Source: Acidobacteriota bacterium (GTDB lineage Bacteria; Acidobacteriota; Blastocatellia; Chloracidobacteriales; JADJPF01). From it: a stretch of DNA of 46,825 nucleotides. Within the stretch, counting starts at the first letter, position 1. Each line of letters opens with the position of its first letter. This document shows, one piece after another, positions 26,900 through 36,377 of the stretch. The stretch lies in NCBI GenBank assembly GCA_016213785.1, contig JACQZQ010000014.1:1-46825 (forward strand). Reading direction: 5' to 3'. The notes below the pieces were generated by a model. It was not told the DNA's origin. It was given only the letters and a program-made list of their open reading frames with translations, and searched no databases. The position numbers and the translations under genes were made by a program.

Positions 26900-27298
26900 T
26901 TATTTAGAGTCAGTAGTTTTATTTATTTCTTTAGTTTTTTTGCGGCTACCTCCATTTTCTACATTATTTGAAATTTCAATTCCTAGTTTTTGACGAGTAT
27001 CTTTATTAAGATGACCTGTTGGGTTAAGACCAACTTCTTGTTGATAAGCTTTAATAGCGGCTTTTGTTGTAGAATCTATTGTTCCCGTTATACTTCCTTT
27101 ATATAACCCTTTTGCTTTTAGTATTTCTTGGGCTTTTTCAATATTAGCGGGTAAATATTCAGCACGAACTTTAGTAGTTTGGGTTTGTGTCGTTTGAGAG
27201 TTATTAACTTGGCTTACTTTATCTTGAGCAAAAGAACTTGTACATAGAGCAATTAAAATAACGAAAGTAGACAAAATAGATTTAATACTTGTTTGCAT
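26900..27298 (-). CDS. Exported peptidoglycan-binding (PG_binding_1) protein
   Basis: A 132-residue protein. The ATG at 27298 is chosen over one at 27319 because GGAGG lies 9 bases before it and it begins a clean signal peptide (MQTSIKSILSTFVILIAL...SSFAQ). The only domain is a PG_binding_1 helical module at about residues 50-105 (IEKAQEILKAKGLYKGSITG, TKAAIKAYQQEVGLNPTG, LNKDTRQKLG). The tail is basic and Asn/Lys-rich. Likely sits in the periplasm on the cell wall; no catalytic domain. Confidence 0.75.
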   Translation of the reverse strand: MQTSIKSILSTFVILIALCTSSFAQDKVSQVNNSQTTQTQTTKVRAEYLPANIEKAQEILKAKGLYKGSITGTIDSTTKAAIKAYQQEVGLNPTGHLNKDTRQKLGIEISNNVENGGSRKKTKEINKTTDSK

Positions 27299-27460
27299 AA
27301 TAATTTTCCTCCAAAACATTAAATGTTGATTTATTTAGGTTTAGTTTAATTAAAAAAACAGGTATTTGTTATAGCTCTTGATTAAAGCTATAAATATTAA
27401 CCAAATGTTTTAATAAGATTTAGTAATTAAAATTAAAGAATTTAAGAGATTGTTGGGTGA

Positions 27461-27494
27461 TTAGTAGAGCGCATTTAGTAACACGCCCTACTAA
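27461..27494. other. Hairpin between htrA and the PG-binding gene
   Basis: TTAGTAGAGCG pairs with CGCCCTACTAA (one mismatch) around a 12-base loop. No T-run follows on either strand. It lies downstream of htrA on the minus strand and could be an inefficient terminator or an mRNA 3'-end stabiliser. Confidence 0.45.
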
Positions 27495-27535
27495 AAAGAG
27501 ATAGATTAAAAGAAGTTAGTAGAAGTAGAAAGCCT

Positions 27536-29044
27536 TTATTCTATAGTAACAGGTAGGAAAGTAATTCCTGTTCCCTTACGTTCGACTTGTAGAATAACTG
27601 TATCACCTGGACTGACAGATTTCATTGCATTTGTTAGATCTGTTACAGATTTAATAGTTTGGCGATTAATTTGATGTATAACATCACCTTTTCTTAAACC
27701 TATTTCTGCTGCTGGGCCTCCTGGTGTTACTTGATCTACTACAACACCACTCTTGATTTTTAGCTCGGCTGCTTGCTCTGCATTTAGAGTAGATGCAGAT
27801 AAACCTAATTTGCCGCTACTTTCTTTTTCTTCTGGTAGATTTTCTTCCAGGTCGTCTAAGTTTGGATTTGCTCCTATTTTACGTTCTGCTGTTTCAACTA
27901 TAGCGCTTTGAGTTTTTCCATCACGGATAAATTTAACTTCAACCTTTTTGCCTACAGCGGTTCGAGCAACAGTGTTAGTTAATTCATGTTGGTTTTTTAC
28001 AGATGTGCCATCAAAGCTAATAATTAAATCACCACTTTGTATTCCAGCTTTTGCTGCTGGAGTATTAGGCTGAACATCATTTACTAAAGCTCCTTCAGTA
28101 GTATTTAATCCTAGACCTTTAGCTTTTTCAGGAGTGACTTCTGTTATTGTTACACCAAGATAACCACGAGTAACTTTACCATTTTTAACTATCTGTTCGT
28201 AAACATTTCTTACTAAGTTAGATGGAATAGCAAAACCAATACCTTGATTACCACCAGATTCGGAAAAGATCATTGTATTAATACCAATAACTTGACCTTT
28301 CATATTTACTAGTGGCCCACCAGAATTTCCAGGGTTAATAGAAGCATCTGTTTGGATAAATTCATTGTAGGTACTACCTACATAACGACCTTTAGCGCTT
28401 ACAATACCCGCTGTAATAGTTTGCTCTAGGCCAAATGGAGATCCTATAGCTACTACCCAATCACCTTGCTCCATCCCATCTGAATCACCTAAACTTGCAT
28501 AAGGTAAATTATTAGTATCAATTTTAACTACAGCTAAGTCGGTAAGCTCATCCTTACCTATAACTTTACCTTTAAGTTTTGTTCCATCAACAAGTTTTAC
28601 TTCTATGCTATCAGCTTTGCCAACTACGTGATTATTAGTAAGTATATAACCATCTTGAGTTACCAATACACCAGAGCCATTTCCACGTTGTTTAAATGGT
28701 TGAGGAGATTGACCTGGAAAGTCAAACTCAAACCCAGGAATTTTAGGCATTCCTTCTGCCATCCCTTTTACCTTTTGAACTGTACTAATATTAACTACAG
28801 TAGGCTTCATTACTTTAGCAATTTCACGAAAAGTATTAGAAAGAGCCGATGGAGAAACTACTTGTTCTGGCAAAGTAATTTCTTTTGGAGGGGGTAGTGT
28901 TCCAAGAGTTGATCCCCCACTTAGAGTTGTGGGGGCTTTGTTTCCATAAACTTTTACTACTATGTGTGAAAATGAAAAAATTAATGCTAGTGTAATAATT
29001 AATGCTCCACTAGCAGCCCAAACAACTTTCCCTTTAGGTTTCAT
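27536..29044 (-). CDS. htrA: Do/DegP-type periplasmic serine protease
   Basis: Envelope quality-control protease of the HtrA family, 502 residues. An N-terminal membrane anchor (residues 8-30) is followed by a trypsin-like domain with the triad H139 (LTNNHVV), D169 (ELTDLAVVK) and S241 (NPGNSGGP), then two PDZ domains (about 295-385 with RGYLGVTI, and 405-500 with VVDQVTPGGPAAEIGL). AGGAG lies 9 bases before the ATG. The annotation degP/htrA/degQ cannot be separated from sequence alone. Confidence 0.93.
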   Translation of the reverse strand: MKPKGKVVWAASGALIITLALIFSFSHIVVKVYGNKAPTTLSGGSTLGTLPPPKEITLPEQVVSPSALSNTFREIAKVMKPTVVNISTVQKVKGMAEGMPKIPGFEFDFPGQSPQPFKQRGNGSGVLVTQDGYILTNNHVVGKADSIEVKLVDGTKLKGKVIGKDELTDLAVVKIDTNNLPYASLGDSDGMEQGDWVVAIGSPFGLEQTITAGIVSAKGRYVGSTYNEFIQTDASINPGNSGGPLVNMKGQVIGINTMIFSESGGNQGIGFAIPSNLVRNVYEQIVKNGKVTRGYLGVTITEVTPEKAKGLGLNTTEGALVNDVQPNTPAAKAGIQSGDLIISFDGTSVKNQHELTNTVARTAVGKKVEVKFIRDGKTQSAIVETAERKIGANPNLDDLEENLPEEKESSGKLGLSASTLNAEQAAELKIKSGVVVDQVTPGGPAAEIGLRKGDVIHQINRQTIKSVTDLTNAMKSVSPGDTVILQVERKGTGITFLPVTIE

Positions 29045-29195
29045 AAAACTAAACTCCTATAAATTGATTTTTGTTAAAAACAAAAACTGTAAATTATTAC
29101 TTCATTTAAACTATTAAACTACTTAAGTTAATTGATAGAAAGAAGCTCACTAATGGTTGCCTATAACTAGCAACCAAGCTCTTAAATATTCCTAG

Positions 29196-30056
29196 TTACT
29201 TAATTAGTGTTCCAATACGATTCCAACGGGTTCTAGTAAATAGATCAACTAATAAATACCCAGAAGTGGTTTTCCCAAGCCCATCTTTAGAAGCATCTAA
29301 TGAGTAATAAACTACCCATGCACGGCCAACTATGTTTTGCCTAGGGACTGTTCCCCAGTAACGGCTATCTTGGCTATTATCACGGTTATCTCCCATAGCA
29401 AAATAATGATCAGGGGGAATTTGAAAAGGAGCTTCTATAGCAAACTTTTGTCCTGCTAAGCTTTTTTCCATAACAGCTTCCGCAGGGTCATATTCATAAG
29501 AATAATAGGCTTTATAACTAGCTCCTAGAGGAGCTTCTTTAACATTTACAACCTCTAGCGGTGCATATGGATCTCCTAAAGGTTGATCAGCCAAAACGTA
29601 TTGCTCGGCTAGCTCTTTTCCATTAATAAAAATACTATTACCTTTCATTTCAATAGTCTCACCAGGTAGTCCAATAACTCGTTTAACATAATTTGTTGTA
29701 GGATCATTAGGGTACTTAAAGACTATCACATCACCTCTTTTAATAGGACGGTGTGGGGTAAATTTATCTAGCATTAAACCATCTTGACCAAAAATAAACT
29801 TATTAACTAATAAATGATCGCCTACTAAAATAGTATTAAGCATTGAACCTGTAGGGACTTTTACAGCTTGTACAACAAATGTCATACCAAAAAGCGCCAT
29901 AATTACTGTTACTAGAGCAGATTCAAAGGTATCTCTAAAAAAACCTTTTTTAGATTCTTGAGCTTGTATGGGAGGTGTAGTAGAAAGATTATTAGGATTA
30001 GGTAAAGAGTCATTAGGATAGCTAGTTTCTAATGATTTTTCCTCAGAAAATGACAT
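29196..30056 (-). CDS. lepB: Signal peptidase I
   Basis: Cleaves signal peptides of exported proteins at the outer face of the inner membrane. 286 residues. One transmembrane segment near 47-65 is followed by the catalytic serine S71 (VPTGSML) and lysine K125 (NYVKRVIGLPGE), then the box GDNRDNSQDSRYWG near 230. The N-terminal 40 residues are a Pro/Ser/Asn-rich cytoplasmic extension. An insertion of about 40 residues between the lysine box and the GDNRD box holds several tyrosines. It lies 18 bp downstream of rnc, a common pairing. Confidence 0.95.
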   Translation of the reverse strand: MSFSEEKSLETSYPNDSLPNPNNLSTTPPIQAQESKKGFFRDTFESALVTVIMALFGMTFVVQAVKVPTGSMLNTILVGDHLLVNKFIFGQDGLMLDKFTPHRPIKRGDVIVFKYPNDPTTNYVKRVIGLPGETIEMKGNSIFINGKELAEQYVLADQPLGDPYAPLEVVNVKEAPLGASYKAYYSYEYDPAEAVMEKSLAGQKFAIEAPFQIPPDHYFAMGDNRDNSQDSRYWGTVPRQNIVGRAWVVYYSLDASKDGLGKTTSGYLLVDLFTRTRWNRIGTLIK

Positions 30057-30074
30057 AAGGTTAAATCCTTGTAT

Positions 30075-30803
30075 TTACAAAGTTATATTACTATTAATAA
30101 GTCTTAGTTTAGTCAATGCCTCACGGGCGGCTTCTTGATGAGCAATCTTTATTGCTGTTCCTTTGCCTGTTGCCACACATTCTTGTCCAATACGTAGTTC
30201 TATTTGAAAGATTCTTTCATGCTCTGGGCCAAATGTATCTACCACAACGTATTCAGGCGTTGGTAAGTTCAATGCTTGTAGATACTCTTGGAGAGCCGAT
30301 TTATAATCTGTTGCAGAAAGATCGGAAACATTGAGTTTTTTAAGATCATGGTAGAGTTCCCTACGAATAAAGCTATTAGCAACTACAAGCCCACCATCTA
30401 GAAAAATTGCTGCAATAATAGCCTCATAAGCATCTGCTAATAAGGTTTTTTTTGAGCGTCCACCTGTTTTTTCCTCTCCTCTATTTAGACGTAAGAATTG
30501 ACCAAGACCTAAAGCCTCTGCTCGACGTGCTAGAGTACGTGCACTAACTAAATAAGCTTTGATCTTTGAAAGTTTTCCCTCATCTAGAGTAGGGAAAAGC
30601 TCAAAAATCCAGAGACTAACTATAAAACCTAAGACAGAATCGCCTAGAAATTCTAGTGCCTCATTATGCTTAATGTTTTGGTTATGATGTTCATTAGCAA
30701 ATGACCGATGAGTAACGGCCCGCTCCAATAAAACAGGAGTTTGAAATTGATAAGATATTCGTTTTTCTAAATCTGTTAAAGCTGCTTTAAGATGCTTTTC
30801 CAT
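30075..30803 (-). CDS. rnc: Ribonuclease III
   Basis: Double-strand-specific endoribonuclease for rRNA and mRNA processing. 242 residues: the RNase III domain carries the signature HNEALEFLGDSVLGF (residues 46-60, with the metal-binding Glu and Asp) and a second acidic site near DAYEAIIAAIFLDGG; the C-terminal double-stranded-RNA-binding domain runs from about 165 (DYKSALQEYLQ) to 235. It starts the rnc-lepB unit. No clear Shine-Dalgarno. Confidence 0.96.
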   Translation of the reverse strand: MEKHLKAALTDLEKRISYQFQTPVLLERAVTHRSFANEHHNQNIKHNEALEFLGDSVLGFIVSLWIFELFPTLDEGKLSKIKAYLVSARTLARRAEALGLGQFLRLNRGEEKTGGRSKKTLLADAYEAIIAAIFLDGGLVVANSFIRRELYHDLKKLNVSDLSATDYKSALQEYLQALNLPTPEYVVVDTFGPEHERIFQIELRIGQECVATGKGTAIKIAHQEAAREALTKLRLINSNITL

Positions 30804-30902
30804 TATAAAAGCAAAATTGTAAAATTTAATTAAAGTTCTATTAATTTATAAACACAACTTAAGTTTAATATGCTCTAGTATTTAAATCAATAAGACTAAA
30901 AT

Positions 30903-30933
30903 AAAAAACCAGCACTTATAGCGCTGGTTTTTT
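30903..30933. terminator. Terminator between the exported helical protein and rnc
   Basis: AAAAAACCAGC pairs with GCTGGTTTTTT around a 9-base loop. On the minus strand it ends the gene at 30954-31973; the A/T tracts make it symmetrical. Confidence 0.88.
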
Positions 30934-30953
30934 ACCTTCTTAAGAAGAGAAAA

Positions 30954-31973
30954 CTAATTTGTTCCCCCTGGGCTAGCGTTAGCCGTAGGACATTCAGTCT
31001 TAAATTTACCTAGAAACTCTGTTAATCCATCTAGTTTCTCTTCATGACGGAATTTCCAGAAGAGTTCTACAGCTCCTTGAACACCAGCACGCAATTTTTC
31101 ATAGGTTTTAGCTTTACTCTCAGATACACCTAGTGTTTTTGCATAGTATTCTATCATTGAATCAACAACACCATTTATTTTATCCAAAAGCTCTTTGCCT
31201 CTATCTCCTGTTTTATCAGCTTCTGCTAAAGCTTCATACTCTTTACTTAAAGCATCATACTTGCCTTTATAAAGTTCTGCAACAAAATAATATGTAACAG
31301 GATCAGAGCAATCTTGAGAAATAGACTCTTTAAAAACATTTAAAGCATCGTCATCTTTTTTGCTAGCTTTCCAAGTATAGAGGCCAACTGTTTGATATAA
31401 ACTTGCCAAAACAGCAGGTTTTTTCTTGTCCCATTCAGGTACATTTACTGGTGCTTTACCAGATTTAATTACATCAATAGCTTTCTTCAAAACTGTTTGA
31501 CCTATATCTGCATTAGGGGTATCAGGTTTTTTAGCAGAGCGAGAAAGCGGATCAAGGAAGGCTAAAAGATAATTGACTTCTAGATCAGGAACAGTTGTAA
31601 CAACTTCTTCAGAGTAAATCTTAAAGGCTGTATCTATTTTTTCAGCCTTTATTTCTGTTTGAAATCTATTTCCAATATTTGCTCCTAGAAGTTCTTTAAA
31701 GAATTTAACATATTGGCTTTTTGGATAAACTCCTAAAGCTTCTTTGATCATAGTTTGCTGCTTAGCAAAGTCTTTTTCTGCTCTAGCTGCATTATAGGCA
31801 TCATAAGCTTTTTTCTCACTAGCTGCATCAGGCTTATCATCTTGTACTCTTAGATTTAAGTCTGTGGGCGAGATTAAAAGACTGGGTTTGGCAAAGGCCA
31901 CATTGTTAAAATTTTGGGATAAGGCTATTGACCCCATAAGGCATGTTGCTAGTAGGGTGCTTAACTTCTTCAT
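30954..31973 (-). CDS. Exported helical-repeat (TPR-like) protein
   Basis: Not recognised by name. A 339-residue protein with a signal peptide ending near residue 28 (NVAFA). The rest is almost wholly helical with TPR-like spacing: AYNAARAEKDFAKQQTMIKEAL near 57, a region around residue 205 (DDDALNVFKESI) and one near 225 (PVTYYFVAELYKGKY). Two cysteines and a low-complexity end. AGGAGGAG before the ATG is a very strong ribosome-binding site, suggesting high expression. It is monocistronic, with a promoter upstream and a terminator downstream. Confidence 0.6.
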   Translation of the reverse strand: MKKLSTLLATCLMGSIALSQNFNNVAFAKPSLLISPTDLNLRVQDDKPDAASEKKAYDAYNAARAEKDFAKQQTMIKEALGVYPKSQYVKFFKELLGANIGNRFQTEIKAEKIDTAFKIYSEEVVTTVPDLEVNYLLAFLDPLSRSAKKPDTPNADIGQTVLKKAIDVIKSGKAPVNVPEWDKKKPAVLASLYQTVGLYTWKASKKDDDALNVFKESISQDCSDPVTYYFVAELYKGKYDALSKEYEALAEADKTGDRGKELLDKINGVVDSMIEYYAKTLGVSESKAKTYEKLRAGVQGAVELFWKFRHEEKLDGLTEFLGKFKTECPTANASPGGTN

Positions 31974-32217
31974 TGAAATTTTCTCCTCCTAAGACTAAAC
32001 TGGGCTTTTATAGTTTATATAAATATTTGGGATTAAAGTAAAATCTAAATTCTAGATAGACTAGTACAACTTACTTACGCTTTTTGTAAAGAGGTAGACT
32101 TGGCAAACTCAATACTATCAAATATTTTGTAAAACATTTATTTTGATAACGAAATTTAAAAATCAGTTGCTCAGAAATATGCGGACAAATTAGCTTTTTA
32201 AGCTTGAAATTTTCCAT

Positions 32218-32245
32218 AGTTTACAACATCAATATATTTTGTCAA
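32218..32245 (-). promoter_or_regulatory. Probable promoter for the exported helical protein
   Basis: On the minus strand TTGACA (32240-32245) and TAAACT (32218-32223) are 16 bp apart. This would leave a leader of about 235 bases. The 380-bp gap 31974-32354 otherwise shows only AT-rich sequence. Confidence 0.4.
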
Positions 32246-32354
32246 GTTTGTGTATTTGCTAGATAAATATTTATTAAAACATATTAGTTTAATTCTTAGG
32301 AATAATTGTTCTTAAGAGAAATTAATTAGTTGCTATATCTAGGAGCTTATAGTT

Positions 32355-33167
32355 ATGACTAATGAAATTGTCTTTGTTGGAATTGCACCTCATCCCCCTT
32401 TACTAGTTCCTGAAATAGGGAGAGAAAGAATCCATCAGGTACAATCTTCCGTTGATGCACTTAAGGATTTTTCTAGACGTATGATAGAAACTAACCCCGA
32501 TACAGTAGTTATTATTTCTCCTCATTCACCAGGAAATCCATATCAATTTGGTGCATTTGCTAGTAAAAAACTAGTAGGGGATTTTCGTCAGTTTGGTGCT
32601 AAGGGAATATCACTAGCTTTTCCAAATGATAAAGATCTTTTAGAAAGACTAAAACTAATAACTAACAAAGAGCAAATTCCATTTGATTTATTTGATAATG
32701 ATTACCCTCTAGATCATGGGGTGCTTGTTCCTATGTATTATCTTTATAAAGCAGGTTGGCAAGGGCAAATTTTAGCTTTAAGCTTTACTTCCTTGTCAGT
32801 TTCAGAGCATATTGAGTTTGGTAAAGCTTGTAGAGAAGCTGCAAAGAACTTGGGTAGAAAAATTGCTTTTATTGCAAGTGCTGACCTAAGTCATTATCTT
32901 TCTCATCAAGGCCCTTATCCTTTTGAACCTGATGCCCATTTATTTGATGAAGCAGTATGTAAAGCCATAGAAAAAAAAGATTTAATGGCAATTGTAAATA
33001 TTGACCAAAACTTGCGTAAAAAAGCTGGAGAATGTGGCTATCGCTCAATTTTAGTTGCTATAGCTGTAGCATCTGATAAAGATATATTACCTGAGCTACT
33101 TTCCTATGAGTGCCCTTTTGGGGTAGGTTATATGACCGCCATTATAAAAGAGCAAAAAAGATTATAA
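32355..33167 (+). CDS. Extradiol-dioxygenase-like (LigB/MEMO-type) protein
   Basis: A 270-residue member of the class III extradiol dioxygenase superfamily. It has the N-terminal APHPPLLVPEIG, VIISPHSP (near residue 53), DYPLDHGVLVPMYYL (near 115), and SADLSHYLSHQGPY (near 174), which supply the histidines and acidic residue of a metal site. Because the next gene, 11 bp away, is an AMMECR1 protein, this is most likely the B component of an AmmeMemoRadiSam-like system and not a ring-cleaving catabolic enzyme. Substrate unknown. Confidence 0.8.
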   Translation: MTNEIVFVGIAPHPPLLVPEIGRERIHQVQSSVDALKDFSRRMIETNPDTVVIISPHSPGNPYQFGAFASKKLVGDFRQFGAKGISLAFPNDKDLLERLKLITNKEQIPFDLFDNDYPLDHGVLVPMYYLYKAGWQGQILALSFTSLSVSEHIEFGKACREAAKNLGRKIAFIASADLSHYLSHQGPYPFEPDAHLFDEAVCKAIEKKDLMAIVNIDQNLRKKAGECGYRSILVAIAVASDKDILPELLSYECPFGVGYMTAIIKEQKRL

Positions 33168-33178
33168 AGGAGCTATAA

Positions 33179-33718
33179 ATGATCCCTAGCTTTAGCAAAG
33201 AATTAAGCCCAGATGCTTTAGCAAAGCTTGCTCTAGAGGCTTTTCTAAAACAAAGAGTAATAATAGATGTGCCTACAGATTTACCAGATTTTTTAAGAGT
33301 TAGGGCGGGGTGTTTTGTTTCTATAAAAACAAGTCAAGGCTCTTTGCGGGGCTGTATTGGGACTATACAACCAAGTAGTGAAAATGTCGCAGCAGAAATA
33401 ATACGTAATGTAATTAAAGCAGCAACCGAAGACTACCGTTTTAATCCTGTAGAAGAAGATGAGCTTGAGAACTTAGTTTATTCTGTTGATATTCTTTCAC
33501 CTCTAGAGCCAATAGAAAATCTAGAAAATCATAATGTAGAAGTTTATGGTTTAATGATAGAAACAGACCAAGGTAGGAGAGGGGTTCTTTTGCCTGCCTT
33601 GCCCGGTATTGATACGCCTGAAATCCAATTAAAGGCATTAAAAAATAAAATTGGTATTTTTCCAGATACTGCTGTAAAGATGAGCCGCTTTTCTGTTGAT
33701 AGATATGGGCAAAAGTAG
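33179..33718 (+). CDS. AMMECR1-domain protein
   Basis: A 179-residue AMMECR1 family protein (AmmeMemoRadiSam system protein A). The invariant LRGCIG motif is at residues 56-61, preceded by AGCFVSIKTSQGS and followed by AAEIIRNVIKAATEDYRFNPV. The end PGIDTPEIQLKALKNKIGI is also typical. AAGGAGC just upstream supports the start. The radical-SAM partner usually completing this trio is not in the window. Confidence 0.93.
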   Translation: MIPSFSKELSPDALAKLALEAFLKQRVIIDVPTDLPDFLRVRAGCFVSIKTSQGSLRGCIGTIQPSSENVAAEIIRNVIKAATEDYRFNPVEEDELENLVYSVDILSPLEPIENLENHNVEVYGLMIETDQGRRGVLLPALPGIDTPEIQLKALKNKIGIFPDTAVKMSRFSVDRYGQK

Positions 33719-33739
33719 CTTTTTCCCATAAAAATAATA

Positions 33740-33766
33740 GAGTCAAAAGGGCTTGACTCCATTTTT
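33740..33766 (+). terminator. Terminator after the AMMECR1 gene
   Basis: GAGTCAA pairs with TTGACTC around AAGGGC, followed by CATTTTT. It separates the AMMECR1 pair from the microcompartment cluster. Confidence 0.75.
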
Positions 33767-33897
33767 GCCTTTTGATAGCTTGTTATGTCATTTTCACTTA
33801 AATTCACTTAAAAATTTAGGGAATGATAAAGAATCAAAAAATATAAATTAGGCAAACCTACCTATTAACCTTTTATAATACTTAGAGGAGATAACAC

Positions 33898-34239
33898 ATG
33901 TCATTCGAAGCGCTAGGAATGATTGAAACTAAAGGTTTTGTTGGTGCAGTTGAAGCAGCAGATGCAATGGTAAAAGCTGCTAATGTTGTATTAATTGGAA
34001 AAGAATATATTGGAGCTGGATATGTTACAGTATTTGTTCGTGGCGATGTTGGTGCAGTAAAAGCTGCAACCGATGCTGGTGCAGCAGCAGCACGCCGCGT
34101 AGGTGAGTTAATAAGCGTTCATGTCATTCCTCGTCCACATTCAGAATTAGAAAAAGTCTTGGCGGATAATGGAATGAGCTTGGAAAAAGCATTAGCAAGT
34201 GGTGAGAAAAAAGCACTTCCTCCTTCTAAAGAAAAATAA
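33898..34239 (+). CDS. Bacterial microcompartment shell protein (BMC-H)
   Basis: Forms hexagonal tiles of protein-shelled organelles. 113 residues. The BMC fold signature is complete: [20 protein letters not shown], an [13 protein letters not shown] strand, [18 protein letters not shown], and [13 protein letters not shown]. The C-terminal extension of about 25 residues (to PPSKEK) is longer than in the simplest PduA/EutM types. GAGGAG about 8 bases upstream is strong. It is followed after 39 bp by an aldehyde dehydrogenase. No pentameric vertex protein (BMC-P) or second shell gene is in the window. Confidence 0.96.
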   Translation: MSFEALGMIETKGFVGAVEAADAMVKAANVVLIGKEYIGAGYVTVFVRGDVGAVKAATDAGAAAARRVGELISVHVIPRPHSELEKVLADNGMSLEKALASGEKKALPPSKEK

Positions 34240-34278
34240 GCAATTAATAAACTTTGGTTTCTTGTTTAGGGAGCAATA

Positions 34279-36234
34279 ATGCCAATCGACAAAGATTTAA
34301 CCTCTGTACAGCAAGCACGAGATTTAGTTGCTGCTGCTCATTCTGCACAAAAGATTTATGCTACTTTTAGTCAGGAGCGTATTGATTCTATTGTTGAAGC
34401 AGCGGCTTTAGCTGCTTTAACAGAGAAAGATCGTTTGGGGCAAATAGCTGTAACAGAAACAGGCTATGGTGTTGCAAAAGATAAAGCAGAAAAAAATCGT
34501 TTTGCCGCAGAAGATGTACATAGCTTTTTTCGTAACTTAAAGACTGTTGGGGTTATTAATGAAACAGATAATTTAATAGAAATTGCTGATCCTCGCGGTG
34601 TAGTCGCAGCAATTATTCCTTCTACTAACCCTACTTCTACAGCTATTTTTAAGATTTTAATTTCTCTTAAATCCCGTAATGGGGTTGTTCTTAGCCCTCA
34701 TCCATCAGCAGCACAATGTATTAATGAAACTACCCAAATTATGCGTGCTGCTGCTGAAAAAACTGGCGCTCCTGCTGGTTTAATAGGCTGTTTAGCTATT
34801 TCTACTCTTCAAGGAACAGAAGAGCTAATGAAGCATAAGCTTACCTCAGTCATACTAGCTACAGGCGGTATCGGGCTAGTAAAAGCTGCCTATAGTTCTG
34901 GTAAGCCCGCTTTTGGTGTAGGGCCTGGAAATGTCCCTGTTTTAGTCGAACGCTCTAGTGAAGTAAGTAAAGCTGTAGCAGATATTTTGGCTGGCAAAAC
35001 CTTTGATTATGGAACAATCTGTGCCTCTGAACAGGCAATAGTTGTAGAAAATATTATAGCCAGTAAAGTAAAAGCAGAGTTTATTTCTCAAGGTGCACAT
35101 TTTTGCAACCAAGATGAAATTGCTAAGCTAGAAAAGCTTGTAGTGCTGCCTACTAGAGGACTTAACCCTAAAATAGTAGGAAAATCTCCTCAAGTCTTAG
35201 CAGAAATGGCAGGATTTACTGTTTCTTCAGATATAAGAGTTCTAATCGTCGAGTTAAAAGGCGTAGGGCGTGATTACCCTCTTTCTATGGAAAAACTCTC
35301 TCCTATACTAGCTTATTATACTGTTGAGACTTGGCAAGAAGGCAGTAATCTTTGTCAAGAAATCCTTCGCTATGGTGGCATGGGTCATACTATTGGTATT
35401 CATTCACAAAATAGAGATGTTATCCGCCAGTTTGGTATAGCACAACCAGCCTCACGCATTATTGTTAATTCTCCTACTACACATGGTGCAATAGGTTTAA
35501 CTACAAATCTTCCTCCTAGTATGACATTAGGCTGTGGTAGTTGGGGAGGCAATGTTACCTCAGATAATATTTCACCTATTCATTTAATGGATATTAAGAG
35601 GGTAGCTTTTGAAACTCGTTCTATTACTAGAAAAAATTCTTCTCCAGAAGTTGCAAAGTCTGTGATTGTAAATACAGATTTGGCTAAACGTATTGCTCTT
35701 GAAGTCATTGAACAAACCCACTTACGTAACTTAATGGTTCAATCTGCTGTAAACTCTGCTAAAATAACTCCTAATCCAAGCTTAGCAAATCCAACAAGTT
35801 CAACAAACCCAACCGAACCTGTACCTCTTAGTGATGCTTTGATAGCTCAATTAGTAGATAAATTTTTAGTAGAACGTAAAAAAACTAAGCCAAATAGTAT
35901 TGCTGTAGCAAAAGTTTTGGAAAATATTAAAACTAATAAGCCTGAGCAGGTCAAAGAGCCGCAAGCTAAAGAAGAGAAAACTAAAGATGTCCCAGCAAGT
36001 GCTAAGGAAAATCTTAAGCAAGACGTATCTTCAAGCCCATCAGCAAAAGTAAAAGATTTTACAGATAAAAAGACTCCAGATAGTCCAGCCCCTCGCCCAC
36101 AAGACTTTGTTTGTGAAGATGATGTAAAACAAGCTTTGCGAGAAAACAAAAAAATTTATATTAGTAAAAAAACGATCCTTACCCCTTCTGCTAGGGATTT
36201 AGGAGAGGCTAACGAAATTTTTGCCCAAGTTTAG
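34279..36234 (+). CDS. CoA-acylating-type aldehyde dehydrogenase with long C-terminal tail
   Basis: Residues 1-455 form an aldehyde dehydrogenase of the EutE/PduP/AdhE-N type, which turns aldehydes into acyl-CoA with NAD. It has IIPSTNPTS near 113, a GVGPGN loop near 214, and the catalytic C248 in [11 protein letters not shown]. Residues 456-651 are additional: a Pro/Ser/Thr stretch, a predicted amphipathic helix ([18 protein letters not shown], about 518-535), a Lys/Glu-rich linker, and a compact end ([20 protein letters not shown] then [10 protein letters not shown]). The helix resembles encapsulation peptides that target enzymes into microcompartments; the final motif recalls short segments in other microcompartment enzymes, from memory only. 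It directly follows the BMC-H gene. Cargo role is inferred. Confidence 0.88.
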   Translation: MPIDKDLTSVQQARDLVAAAHSAQKIYATFSQERIDSIVEAAALAALTEKDRLGQIAVTETGYGVAKDKAEKNRFAAEDVHSFFRNLKTVGVINETDNLIEIADPRGVVAAIIPSTNPTSTAIFKILISLKSRNGVVLSPHPSAAQCINETTQIMRAAAEKTGAPAGLIGCLAISTLQGTEELMKHKLTSVILATGGIGLVKAAYSSGKPAFGVGPGNVPVLVERSSEVSKAVADILAGKTFDYGTICASEQAIVVENIIASKVKAEFISQGAHFCNQDEIAKLEKLVVLPTRGLNPKIVGKSPQVLAEMAGFTVSSDIRVLIVELKGVGRDYPLSMEKLSPILAYYTVETWQEGSNLCQEILRYGGMGHTIGIHSQNRDVIRQFGIAQPASRIIVNSPTTHGAIGLTTNLPPSMTLGCGSWGGNVTSDNISPIHLMDIKRVAFETRSITRKNSSPEVAKSVIVNTDLAKRIALEVIEQTHLRNLMVQSAVNSAKITPNPSLANPTSSTNPTEPVPLSDALIAQLVDKFLVERKKTKPNSIAVAKVLENIKTNKPEQVKEPQAKEEKTKDVPASAKENLKQDVSSSPSAKVKDFTDKKTPDSPAPRPQDFVCEDDVKQALRENKKIYISKKTILTPSARDLGEANEIFAQV

Positions 36235-36282
36235 TGAGGCAATCTAAAACTATTTATTTTATCGCTACTTGTCTATTGTATT

Positions 36283-36325
36283 ACCTACAAAGGTTTGCTT
36301 AAAGCAATAATAAACTTTTGTAGGT
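36283..36325 (+). terminator. Large hairpin after the aldehyde dehydrogenase
   Basis: A 14-bp stem with one G-T pair (36283-36296 with 36312-36325) around a 15-base loop, followed by TAATTTGCTTGTTTA. The T-tract is broken, so it may be a partial terminator or a processing site between the dehydrogenase and the next gene. Confidence 0.5.
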
Positions 36326-36377
36326 TAATTTGCTTGTTTACCTCAAGATTTGTAAATGAAATAGAGCAAGGAACAAT

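Noticed and set aside
33441-33807. Two minus-strand frames over the AMMECR1 gene
   Set aside because: They oppose a gene with the diagnostic LRGCIG motif and have no features of their own.
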